Both the position numbers and the translations under genes were made by a program. Below, piece by piece: positions 28,398-36,778 of a stretch of DNA of 64,000 bases (position 1 is its first letter; each line of letters opens with the position of its first letter). Source of the DNA: Pseudoselenomonas ruminis (GTDB lineage Bacteria > Bacillota > Negativicutes > Selenomonadales > Selenomonadaceae); contig NZ_VTOY01000002.1 in assembly GCF_008271295.1 (NCBI RefSeq), forward strand, positions 304,689-368,688, written 5' to 3'. The notes below the pieces were generated by a model that did not search any database, was not told where the DNA came from, and saw only the letters and a list, made by a program, of their open reading frames with translations.

Positions 28398-29216
28398 GTG
28401 TCTAAAACGGTATCACAAGAAGAATTGCGTCGGCAACGAAATTTAACACGCATCCAGCGATTCAAATTACTGGATGATACCTTTTTTAACAGTTGTTTCG
28501 ACGGGTATCCACAAGGAATGGAATTACTCCTGCGCATCATTAAGGGGCGTAATGATCTGAAAATCGTTGATATGATTACCCAAAATACTGTTCCTAACCT
28601 TTACGGACGTGAAGTTCGTTTTGACGTTTTTGCCAAAGACACTGAGGGAATCTCCTACGATTTCGAAGTCCAGCGAAGCGACGCTGGAGCTATCCCACTT
28701 CGAGCCCGCTATAACAGCAGTCTACTCGATGCTATGGAAGTACAGAAAAATACCCATTGGAAAGATTTACCCAAAACTTGTGTGATATTCATTACCGAAC
28801 ATGATGTTTTAAAAGGCAGTAAACCAATCTACCATATTCACCGAACTATTCACGAAATGGAAAATTCTCTATTCCATGACGGTGCGGATATCATCTATGT
28901 GAATGCCGCATGTCAATCTACCGATGATTCACTTGGCCGATTGATGCATGACTTTCACTGTACCGATGCCGACGATATGTACTATCCCGAACTAGCGGAA
29001 CGAGTCCGTTTTTACAAAACTAACGATAAAGGGGTGACTAAGATGTGCGAAATCATGAATGAAGTATTAAATGAGGGCCGTGCAGAGGGCCTCACTGAAG
29101 GATTACTGACAGCAATCCGCAATCTGATGGCAGCACAACATCTAAGCGCTCAAGACGCCATGAACATCCTTAACATTCCTACCGAACTGCGCGAAAAGCT
29201 CCTCTCAAAACTCTAA
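28398..29216 (+). CDS. Rpn/PD-(D/E)XK nuclease-family transposase-like protein
   Basis: Protein of up to 272 residues from the GTG at 28398; the true start is uncertain because AAGAAGG almost touches that codon. The nuclease core is seen in RFDVFAKD (Asp about residue 76) and YDFEVQRS (Glu 90, Gln 92), the D-ExQ pattern of the Rpn recombination-promoting nuclease group. The C-terminus has a typical EGRAEGLTEGL helix. A TATAAT-like -10 lies near 28313-28320. These proteins cut DNA and are frequent, often multicopy, passengers in gut Firmicutes. It is followed by the IS66 element, whose left end is seven bases after the stop. Confidence 0.85.
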   Translation: MSKTVSQEELRRQRNLTRIQRFKLLDDTFFNSCFDGYPQGMELLLRIIKGRNDLKIVDMITQNTVPNLYGREVRFDVFAKDTEGISYDFEVQRSDAGAIPLRARYNSSLLDAMEVQKNTHWKDLPKTCVIFITEHDVLKGSKPIYHIHRTIHEMENSLFHDGADIIYVNAACQSTDDSLGRLMHDFHCTDADDMYYPELAERVRFYKTNDKGVTKMCEIMNEVLNEGRAEGLTEGLLTAIRNLMAAQHLSAQDAMNILNIPTELREKLLSKL

Positions 29217-29295
29217 TAAATTGTAAGTGCTAAACCATCCGGTGTTATCAATAGCTGAAACGAGCCTGACCACGGTATAGATGGTCAGGCTCATC

Positions 29296-30331
29296 TTATT
29301 TGCAGTTCTGTTGAACTTCTTCGTCCCAAGGGAGAAAGTTTTCCAGCAGTTCAGGATGTATCTTGAAATTTATATTGGGCAGGTTTTCAAACAGATAAGT
29401 TAAGTAGCGGAATGGCTCAAGACCGTTAGCTTTGCTCGTTTCTACAATACTATAAACGGCAGCACTTGCGGCTGCCCCCTTTGGCAATGCGCTGAACAGC
29501 CAGTTCTTGCGGCCAATAGTGAAGTTTCGGATGGCTCGTTCGCAAATATTGTTGGATAAGGCAATATTACCATCCTGTAAAAATACGCTGAGCCCGTTTC
29601 TATGGTTGAGTGCGTAGGCTTCAAAAGCTCTGCGTGCATGCAATCTACCAGCGGCATGAGCCAGTCTTCTGCTGACCGGATTACCCAGTTGGCCAGTGTA
29701 GCACGGGAAAGAGCTATGCCAATGGATTTCCATTCCTGTTCCTGGCGGTAAAGCGGCATGGAAAACTGGTATTTCTGCGCAATGACATGTGCCACGCTGG
29801 ACGGCGAGGCGATAGACTTTGCCAGCACCGTCTGCGGCATCGGTGGCTTTTCGATGGAAAAATGTTCTTGTTTCCGGCATTCCAGACACTGGAAGGACTC
29901 CCGGTAAAAGTCGATGACTTTTACGGTTGCAGGAATGAACTGCACTTCCGTACAGATTTTCTCGCGCCCCATGGATGTGAGCGGTGTTCCGCAACGTTTG
30001 CAGATACGCTCATCTTCTGGCAGGGTGATTACACATTCCTCATGCGGAACATCTTTCAGAATCTGTTCAAGATGGCCTTTCTGCTTCTTGTGACGCTTGT
30101 GAGCAGGAACTTCAATGATTGGCTCTGGAGCACTGCCTTTGGTCTCGACCTCAGCTTCGTCGAAAATATTGATTTCCTCGACATCGCCCAGAATCCTTTT
30201 CGTTTTCTCTGTACGTGAACCAAAGGCCATTTTCTTCAATTGAGCAATCTGTTCCTTGAGACAGTCAATTTCATAGCGAAGGTCACTGAATCTATGCGGT
30301 TTTGCATTTCTTGTTCGCGGATATCTGTCAT
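29296..30331 (-). pseudogene. IS66 transposase TnpC, core deleted and frameshifted
   Basis: Starts at ATG 30331 behind AGGAGG. The frame is lost near 30285 and recovered as LRYEIDCLKEQIAQLKKMAFG. The zinc-finger region (CKRCGTPLT, CLECRK) and the start of the transposase domain follow up to CMHAELL near 29640. There the sequence jumps directly to the C-terminal EAYALNHRNGLSVFLQDG and ERAIRNFTIGRKNWLF in another frame. The missing part holds most DDE catalytic residues, so the element cannot move by itself. Confidence 0.85.
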
Positions 30332-30441
30332 GAAAAGCCTCCTAGTTTTCTCTGCCCATTATACCACAAAAAGCCCGCGAATTCAGTATTTACACGGGCT
30401 GAGCTATCCACAGATTTACAGTTGTTGTGCACTGTTTAAGA

Positions 30442-30798
30442 TTAAAAGCTGTATGCAGGGGAGACCTTTTGTACAGCTTTAGGCTGTGAGATGGACAAGC
30501 CTTCGGTAAGCCAGCGAAGCTGCTGCTCGGAAATTTCCAGCAGGTCTTCCAGCGTGTCCGGCCATTGATACTGACCATTTTCCAAGCGTTTGTAGAGCAA
30601 GCGGAATCCTGTCTCATCCCATAGCAGTCCCTTGATACGGTCTTTACAGCGTCCGCAGAAAAGGAACAAAGCCGGCTGATGCGAGTCTAGCTGAAATTTC
30701 GACAGTACCAGCGCGGCAAGGCCGTCGATGGACTTGCTCATATCGGTACGTCCACAGGCAAGATAAACATGATCTGCAGTAAGATTACGGACTAACAT
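30442..30798 (-). CDS. tnpB: IS66 family accessory protein TnpB
   Basis: Protein of 118 residues, the normal IS66 Orf2/TnpB length. It begins near HVYLACGRTDMSKSIDGLAA, the invariant TnpB motif, and contains LFLFCGRCKDRIKGLLWDETGFRLLYKRLE. IS66 elements need TnpB for transposition, though its biochemical role is not settled. Overlaps tnpA by seven bases. The frame is intact although the transposase gene behind it is dead. Confidence 0.93.
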   Translation of the reverse strand: MLVRNLTADHVYLACGRTDMSKSIDGLAALVLSKFQLDSHQPALFLFCGRCKDRIKGLLWDETGFRLLYKRLENGQYQWPDTLEDLLEISEQQLRWLTEGLSISQPKAVQKVSPAYSF

Positions 30799-31250
30799 AT
30801 CCCAAACACTTCTTTAATGCACCGGAGCGTCTGCATAAGCATCTCATTGGAAGTCTGTTCATTTACTTCCAGGCTTACGGGGCCGCAGAAAAGTTTCAAC
30901 GATGAGGATTGTGTCTGAACGGCTGCCGTAACGGTTGTTGCTGACAGTACGGCAACCTGAGGATTTGTCGTGCTTTTTTCTGGAAGTTGTGGCAGAGATT
31001 CCAGCGCCTCCTCGCGAATCTTGCGAAGCCAATAGTAAAAAGCATTATATTTGATATCTTGCTGACGACAATATTCTGTGACGCTGAAACCACTTTGTTG
31101 CTGGGCAATAACAAGCTGCTTCCAGTAATCCATGGATTTCTGGTGCTTGATTTGTTGAATTTTTGTCAAAACTAAGGCCTCCTTGTGTGAAATATGGTTA
31201 AAATGGCTTTTCTGGTTTTCTTGCTTTTTCATGTGAGTCATTTTAGCCAA
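30792..31250 (-). CDS. tnpA: IS66 family accessory protein TnpA
   Basis: Protein of 152 residues with a helix-turn-helix-like segment SGFSVTEYCRQQDIKYNAFYYW, the standard TnpA/Orf1 signature of IS66 elements (shown here in part: SVTEYCRQQDI). It lies first in the IS transcript and overlaps tnpB by seven bases. The first 30 residues are basic and poorly conserved, so an internal Met could be the start. Intact frame. Confidence 0.88.
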   Translation of the reverse strand: MAKMTHMKKQENQKSHFNHISHKEALVLTKIQQIKHQKSMDYWKQLVIAQQQSGFSVTEYCRQQDIKYNAFYYWLRKIREEALESLPQLPEKSTTNPQVAVLSATTVTAAVQTQSSSLKLFCGPVSLEVNEQTSNEMLMQTLRCIKEVFGIC

Positions 31251-31306
31251 TTATCTCATAAGGGAGGCAGGGATTAAATACACCGTATTATTTTGCGGTT
31301 ACAAAA

Positions 31307-31330
31307 GACCGGCAGACAAATCTACCGGCC
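31307..31330 (-). terminator. Possible terminator after the TOPRIM gene, touching the IS66 end
   Basis: Imperfect stem (gaccggcaga / tctaccggcc, two mismatches) with a four-base loop and TCTTTTG tail on the minus strand. Confidence 0.45.
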
Positions 31331-31344
31331 AAAGAAATTTTATA

Positions 31345-31390
31345 TTGTCCTCTTGACGGAGAGCAGTTCACATGATCCCCGGTATATTCA
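31345..31390 (-). repeat. Solitary IS21-type left end
   Basis: Read from 31390 on the minus strand, TGAATATACCGGGG-TCATGT matches the left end of the IS21 element at 34034 (20 of the first 22 bases plus further similarity), but no transposase follows. It is the relic of a second, related IS21 copy in inverted orientation. Confidence 0.75.
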
Positions 31391-31512
31391 CCGCCCGTTT
31401 TTCATATACTATACTCAATGCCTCTTTCGGTCCTAGCCATCTTTTTAAATACATAAATTTATAACACTTAAGTATAAACATCATCAACATCTAAAAAATT
31501 ATGAAAATTAAT

Positions 31513-32220
31513 TCACCCCATCACCCCCTCTTTAAAAAAGAGGCCAAAGTTTGTATATCTTTTCAAGGAATTATTTCGTTCTTTTATAAAATCCCATGTT
31601 TCTTGCCATGATCCAGCAACACTAAAATCAGATTGCGAAATAAATTTGACAAAGCCCTCCACATCATCACAATACTTATCAGCAAACTCCTCGGCTTTAT
31701 CTCTTTTATCACGATCATCTACATTAGGATTATTGTGAAGTACATGTTCTAAATTACACGAAAAATAGAACACCTTATACGGTATTGTGTAAAACTTACC
31801 TACCAATTTCGTAACTAACAATCTATTAAGATTTTCTATTTTATGCTTATTCCTTGAAACAACTTTTTCTATAGAATCACCTATTATCGCAAAGTCTTGG
31901 TATATCCACTTTGAACAAGGCTTCATTTCTTTTATAAAATCCTTTGTAACATACGCTCCATCCATATCAACCAAATGTATTACAGCCAACACATCGCTTT
32001 CAAATAACTTTATCTCATCCAATTTATCATGTATTTGCGAATTGATCTCATCTATTATATTATCAGGTTTTATATCATAAGCTGAAGTTATATCCGTGCC
32101 AATAACTTGAAAAAATTCTTTTTTAGGTGCTAAATACTTTTTAATAATCTCACCTAGTGATAATTCGTCTGTGTCTCCTTCCACTAAAAACAATACCGCT
32201 TTATTCGTTACATCACTCAT
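31513..32220 (-). CDS. TOPRIM-like nuclease partner of the adjacent ATPase (defence candidate)
   Basis: Protein of 235 residues. VLFLVEGDTDE (Glu 14) at the first strand and AVIHLVDMDG (Asp 85, Asp 87) match the E...DxD metal sites of a TOPRIM domain as found in OLD, RloB and AriB-type nucleases. I do not recognise the exact family. The ATG overlaps the ATPase stop (ATGA), so the two are made together. Such ATPase plus TOPRIM pairs include PARIS (AriA-AriB) and other anti-phage systems; here the effector would be a nuclease controlled by the ATPase. The gene is strongly AT-rich compared with the housekeeping regions. Confidence 0.7.
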   Translation of the reverse strand: MSDVTNKAVLFLVEGDTDELSLGEIIKKYLAPKKEFFQVIGTDITSAYDIKPDNIIDEINSQIHDKLDEIKLFESDVLAVIHLVDMDGAYVTKDFIKEMKPCSKWIYQDFAIIGDSIEKVVSRNKHKIENLNRLLVTKLVGKFYTIPYKVFYFSCNLEHVLHNNPNVDDRDKRDKAEEFADKYCDDVEGFVKFISQSDFSVAGSWQETWDFIKERNNSLKRYTNFGLFFKEGVMG

Positions 32221-33587
32221 ATTGACAAATCCTTTCCTGCCATACGAAATGCTCGATTAATAGAATATATATCAATATCTTCACATAACTTTTCTTTTTG
32301 GCCACCTATAGATAAACTTCTTAGATAAGTATCCCTAACATTATTAGTCTCTTTTACATTTACCAAACTAACATATCTTCTTTTAGGATTAACTGTAGTA
32401 AACTTTATTGATTCCTTTCCTATCGTTTCCAATATCCGTAAATTATGTGATGTGAAAAATAATTGGCCCTTACAATTCTTGTATAACACTTGTAACAAAT
32501 TTCCTAATAAATATTCAAATATACCAGAATCCAGTTCATCTACTATTAAACAGATTGCCTCATCCGTGTACAATGCAACCATTGCATTTAACAGTGATAC
32601 TATTTTTATTACCCCCGCAGATTCACAACGTAATGGAACACGAACGGTTCCTCTAGAAGAAACTAATTCTATCTTATGTCCTTCCATACCATCATTCAAT
32701 AATTGTTTACCATAATCTTCAACCTCAACACGCATATTAGGTACAATTGCTTCTAACACTTTATTAATTGCTTTTAACGAAGGAACTAATGCTTCATACA
32801 TTTTTAATGGTATAACAGAAGTTTCCTGTAATGATACTGGTATTATCCCCTTGTCTATCTTGTGCACATTTTTTCTTGTAATATTAATCGGTATCAAAAA
32901 CTGCATATTAATTATGCCATTATCTTTATTAGTAATTACAAACATCTTCATTCGTGCAAAATATTTAATTTCTTTCACACCTATGGAAACTGTTTCATCC
33001 ATATAGTTTCCACTAAAAATTTTATATCCATCTTCTGAAAACAATAATGAGGTACCATTATTGGCAGCCATTTTCTTAGCTACCGCAAACTCCACTACTC
33101 TTTGATTTGAATTATCTATAAATTTTCTGTATGCATTATCCGGACCATATTTATCATTACCATCAAACAAAGAACAATAAAAAGCATTTTTTTTATGTGA
33201 ATTATTTTTAATATCCTTATACGATAGTTTTTCTTCATACACTCTACATTTATTATCTATAAAGCGTAACGTATATTCATACCAAAATATATACTTAAAA
33301 TTTTCTCCACAAACAACAAATTCAACCTCTACTTGTGCACTCTCCTTTCCCTTATATATATATTCTTCTGCCCTATCTGGCAATCCATTTCCTAACAATA
33401 GTTTTTGTAGTAATGACAGTGCATCTATTGCTGCTGTTTTTCCCGAGCCATTCTGCCCATACAATCCACAAATATCACCTTTTCTCTGTTCTAAATTCTC
33501 TAATTTACCAAAAGAAATATCACCCCATTCAACATTTTTAAAATTTTTAAGATTTAAATTTGTTATCCTCACAACTGCATGTTTCAT
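32217..33587 (-). CDS. AAA/ABC-type ATPase of a two-gene defence-like module
   Basis: Protein of 456 residues. Walker A GQNGSGKT is at 44-51, an ABC-like signature region CESAGVIKIV near 325, Walker B CLIVDELDSG at 346-355 and an H-loop FFTSHN with His 381. This split, SMC/OLD-like organisation is that of the AAA_15/AAA_21 group, which includes RloA and AriA. N-terminal LKNFKNVEWGD is the usual first strand of these ATPases. The ATG lacks a good ribosome site at normal spacing; AAGGAG lies about 30 bases upstream behind a small hairpin. Very AT-rich, likely recent import. Confidence 0.8.
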   Translation of the reverse strand: MKHAVVRITNLNLKNFKNVEWGDISFGKLENLEQRKGDICGLYGQNGSGKTAAIDALSLLQKLLLGNGLPDRAEEYIYKGKESAQVEVEFVVCGENFKYIFWYEYTLRFIDNKCRVYEEKLSYKDIKNNSHKKNAFYCSLFDGNDKYGPDNAYRKFIDNSNQRVVEFAVAKKMAANNGTSLLFSEDGYKIFSGNYMDETVSIGVKEIKYFARMKMFVITNKDNGIINMQFLIPINITRKNVHKIDKGIIPVSLQETSVIPLKMYEALVPSLKAINKVLEAIVPNMRVEVEDYGKQLLNDGMEGHKIELVSSRGTVRVPLRCESAGVIKIVSLLNAMVALYTDEAICLIVDELDSGIFEYLLGNLLQVLYKNCKGQLFFTSHNLRILETIGKESIKFTTVNPKRRYVSLVNVKETNNVRDTYLRSLSIGGQKEKLCEDIDIYSINRAFRMAGKDLSI

Positions 33588-34033
33588 AAAATTTTCGAGT
33601 AGACAGTCTCGATACTCCTTTCTGATATTTTATTCTCGTAACAGGATTGCCTACTTCCCATCACTAGATCGAATTTGCTCTTCTATTGATCCCAGCTTAA
33701 ATTAATTATTTTCTTTACATTTCAACATACATATTCATATCAAAATTTTCGCTCACTTATCCCCCCCTCCACACAGACTAGCAACTTAGTATCCGCAAAT
33801 CACACAATCTACACTAAGCTCCTCTCTTATTATATTATACTTTTTTATACTTAGTCAAAACTTTTATGAAAACGTTATAAAAAATGCCGATTTCTATAAA
33901 ATAACGATTCTTTATTTATATTAATTTGAATATTAATATAAATAAGCACTAACTAATCCCATTAACTCCCCCCTTCGACATACTTTACCAACATGTCGAA
34001 GGGGCCTGTTCATGAAAATCTATAGCTTTAATT
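33588..34033. other. AT-rich spacer between the ATPase gene and IS21
   Basis: No coding frame is supported. It holds one 11-base-arm inverted repeat (ccccttcgaca / tgtcgaagggg, 33970-34004) with a 13-base loop but no T-run, close to the IS21 left end. The promoter of the ATPase gene must lie here but I cannot place it with confidence. Confidence 0.6.
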
Positions 34034-34145
34034 TGAATATACCGGGGCTCATGTCACCGCCTGTCCGGAAAAGTGAAACCGCTTGGACCTATCTATAATG
34101 AGATAGGCAGCTTTGGTGTAAATCTACTTACAGGGAGGTTATCCC

Positions 34146-35689
34146 ATGTCCAGAGACAAACCCAATTATCGCAAAATTCTGCGGTTAAGCTCTAAAGGGC
34201 TAAGCCAACAGGATATCGCAACCAGCGTTGCCGCTTCCAAGAAGACGGTGAATCGAATTCTCCACCTGGCCAAGGAACATAATATTTCTTGGCTTTGCCT
34301 AAGTCGCAAACCAACGACGACCTAGCAAAGATATTTTTCTCACCTGCAAAAGAAACAGCAACCAGTCGCCCCATGCCAAACCTTGAGCACATCCATAAGG
34401 AACTCAAGCGTAACGGCGTCAACAAGAAATTGCTTTGGCGTGAATACATCGAGCACTGCCGTCTTAGCAAGCAACAGCCTCTCATGTATTCCCAGTTCTG
34501 CTATTACATTCAGCAGGATGAAGAGAAACGCCAGGCAACAATGCATATTCCACGCAATCTGGGTGAGCGCATCGAGGTAGACTGGGCTGGTGATCCTGCT
34601 TATGTCATTGACCAGGTTACCGGCAAGAAAATCAAAGCATGGGTATTTGTTGCTGTCCTGCCATACAGTCAATATACCTTTGTTGAGGCCTTTACCGATC
34701 AGCGACAAAAATCATGGCTACAGGCGCATGTCGACATGTACGCATTCTTTGTTGGTGTCACAAAACTGCTGGTACCGGATAACTGCAAGACTGCAGTTAT
34801 CCGCAATACCGACTGGTATAATCCAAAACTCAACACGTCGTATCATGAACTGGCTACGTACTACGACACTGTAGTCATGCCTGCCAGAGTCCGCAAACCA
34901 AAGGATAAATCTTCAGCTGAGGGCAATGTTGGGCACATCTCCACATGGATCATCGCGGCATTGCGAGACGAGCAGTTCTTTTCTCTCGCTGAACTTAATG
35001 CTACCATCCGTGAGCACGTAGATGCATGGAACCATCGCTTGTTCCAGAAACGTGAAGGTTCTCCTGCGGAGCGTTTCCTCATGGAGGAGAAACCTTGTCT
35101 GGCAAACCTGCCAGCATATCCATATGAGATTGCGGAGTGGAAGACAGCTACAGTCCAGTATAACTACCATATTTCAGTAGAGAGCATGTTGTATTCTGAC
35201 CCCTACGAGTACATCCATAAAACAGTAGATATCCGCATCACAGATTCACTCATTGAGGTATTTTACAATCACACCAGAATTGCTTCTCATCCGCGTCTGT
35301 ATGGCCGCAAAGGGCAATACAGCACAATGCAGGAACATATGCCAGCAAATCATCAGAAGTTCTTGGCCTGGAATGGCGACCGTTTCCGAAAATGGGCTGA
35401 ATCCATCGGCGTCAGCACCTATCAGGTCATTGACTCGATTCTTACTTCACATGCTATTGAGCAGCAAGGCTATCGAAGCTGTATGGGGCTTCTCCGTCTT
35501 GGTGAAAAGCACGGCACCGGTAACCTTGAGGACGCTTGCAGACAGGCCCTGTCATTTTCATCCTATCCAAGTTACAAAGGAATCAAGAACCTGTTGGCCA
35601 CCCAAAGGCCAAAGGAACCGGAAGTTCCAAAGCCACATGACTTAACCAGAGGCGCTGCTTACTTTGCAAGGAAGAAGAACAATGACTGA
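34146..35689 (+). pseudogene. istA: IS21 transposase IstA with single-base frameshift
   Basis: GGGAGG precedes ATG 34146. The first frame (MSRDKPNYRKILRLSSKG..., a helix-turn-helix) runs to about 34285 and then stops at 34325. The rest continues in another frame from about 34290 as LPKSQTNDDLAKIFF. Insertion of one base in tcttggctttgcc would restore the family reading SWPLPKSQ. The remaining part has the DDE residues: Asp in VDWAGDP, Asp in VPDNCK and Glu in SSAEGNVGH. Overlaps istB by eight bases. Inactive unless frameshifting or a sequencing error explains the break. Confidence 0.85.
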
Positions 35690-36458
35690 CCAGAGCACCA
35701 TGGATCGTCTCCATGTCATGAAACTGACCAAGATGGCAGAAAACTATTTGCTTCAAGAGCAGGAGCCGCGCATCAAAGAGATGAGTTTCGACGAACGTTT
35801 TGCACTCATGGTCGATGCGGAATACCGCAGCCATGTCAACAACCGCAGAGCTCGCTACCGTAAGGCAGCTCAACTTGAACAGCCTAATGCTCGTATTGAG
35901 GAAATCAACTACGAGGCAGGGCGTACGCTGAATCGGCGCAGGATTGAACAGTTGGCAACCTGTGCATACATCGACCAGTCAATTAATGTCTTTGTCACCG
36001 GCAAGACTGGAGAGGGTAAGACTTATCTGGCATGTGCTCTTGGCAACTGTGCCATTGACCTCGACATCAAGACGCTGTTTGTTCGCATCCCAGACTTTCT
36101 CATAGAGATGGAAGAAGCGAAACAGACAGGAACTTACAGCAAAGCACTGAAGAAGTATCTGAAGCCAAAGCTTCTCATCTTGGACGAGTGGCTACTGGAG
36201 CGTCCTAACGAGAATGAATGCCATGACATTGCAGATCTCATCCACAAACGTCGTCGGCAGTCCTCAACGATTTTCTGTTCGCAGTATCCATCTGAAGAAT
36301 GGTACGACCAGCTTGGTGGAGCCAACAATCCGCTGGCTGAAGCTGTGTTGGATCGTATTATCCATGATGCGTACGAACTTCGCATCGAGGCGACTAACCA
36401 GAATAAGGATATCTCCATGCGTGAAGTCTATCGCGTTAAGCTTGACGATGAAGAATAG
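35682..36458 (+). CDS. istB: IS21 helper ATPase IstB
   Basis: AAA+ ATPase of 258 residues that activates IstA. Walker A TGKTGEGKT is near residues 106-114 and Walker B LLILDEW near 168; the N-terminal LHVMKLTKMAENYL and the C-terminal sensor region are complete. The ATG at 35682 lies inside the istA end (eight-base overlap) with AAGGAAG upstream. A GC-rich hairpin (36491-36522) lies behind the gene. Intact frame. Confidence 0.92.
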   Translation: MTDQSTMDRLHVMKLTKMAENYLLQEQEPRIKEMSFDERFALMVDAEYRSHVNNRRARYRKAAQLEQPNARIEEINYEAGRTLNRRRIEQLATCAYIDQSINVFVTGKTGEGKTYLACALGNCAIDLDIKTLFVRIPDFLIEMEEAKQTGTYSKALKKYLKPKLLILDEWLLERPNENECHDIADLIHKRRRQSSTIFCSQYPSEEWYDQLGGANNPLAEAVLDRIIHDAYELRIEATNQNKDISMREVYRVKLDDEE

Positions 36459-36588
36459 CCTGATATCTCAGCGTAACTGCTTCTAGGCAAATGGGAGCCA
36501 TCAGTCTCGGGAATGATGGTTCCCTCGTGCCCAGAAACGGCACACTAAAAAATCAGAAAGGAGCGGTTTCTTTGGCCCGGTATATTCA

Positions 36589-36775
36589 GTTTCCTTGAAC
36601 AAGTTCTGGATGTCCTCCATGCTGGTGACGTTGCTTTCCTGCAGCAGTGCCCTAATCTTCTTCCGACGAGCTTGCTCTTCTGGTGTGCGTGCTTTTCTAC
36701 TCATCAAAATACCTCCCAGTGATGTTCTAATTTTACATCACTGGGGAGGTTTACACAAAATCCGGGGTAGACTCC
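36589..36775 (-). pseudogene. 5' remnant of a second IS256-family element
   Basis: The transposase starts at ATG 36704 (MSRKARTPEEQARRKKIRALL..., then SMEDIQNLFKET). It is cut by the IS21 end after 38 codons. The outer IS256 end (GAGTCTACCCCGG near 36775) touches the stop codon of the glycosyltransferase gene at 36779. The remnant differs in sequence from the one at 27.1 kb. Confidence 0.8.
36713..36751 (-). promoter_or_regulatory. IS256 leader hairpin covering the transposase ribosome site
   Basis: Minus-strand arms CCTCCCCAGTGATG and CATCACTGGGAGG pair over 13 bases with one bulge. GGGAGG in the second arm is the ribosome site seven bases before ATG 36704. Confidence 0.75.
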
Positions 36776-36778
36776 ACA

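Larger units (their letters stand above)
29223..31302 (-). mobile_element. IS66-family insertion sequence, defective
   Basis: About 2.08 kb. Imperfect terminal inverted repeats are visible: GTAAGTGCTAAACCATCCGG at 29223 and GTAACCGCAAAATAATACGG reading inward from 31302; both continue with TGT. It contains tnpA, tnpB and a broken transposase gene in the usual IS66 order. No 8-bp target duplication is seen (aataaatt versus aaaagacc). It is shorter than typical IS66 elements, which fits the internal deletion in the transposase gene. Confidence 0.85.
34034..36588 (+). mobile_element. IS21-family insertion sequence
   Basis: About 2.55 kb with 13-base inverted ends TGAATATACCGGG at both sides (34034 onward, and reverse complement ending at 36588), containing istA and istB in the usual overlap. 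No target duplication is visible: the right flank is an IS256 transposase start, while its counterpart is missing on the left, so a deletion or recombination followed insertion. istA carries a frameshift. Confidence 0.85.

Noticed and set aside
33760..33780. C-run in the spacer near 33.77 kb as a phase-variation tract
   Set aside because: It lies in non-coding sequence with no promoter boxes placed around it.
33970..34004. Inverted repeat before IS21 as a terminator
   Set aside because: The loop is long and neither strand has a T-run; no gene ends just before it.
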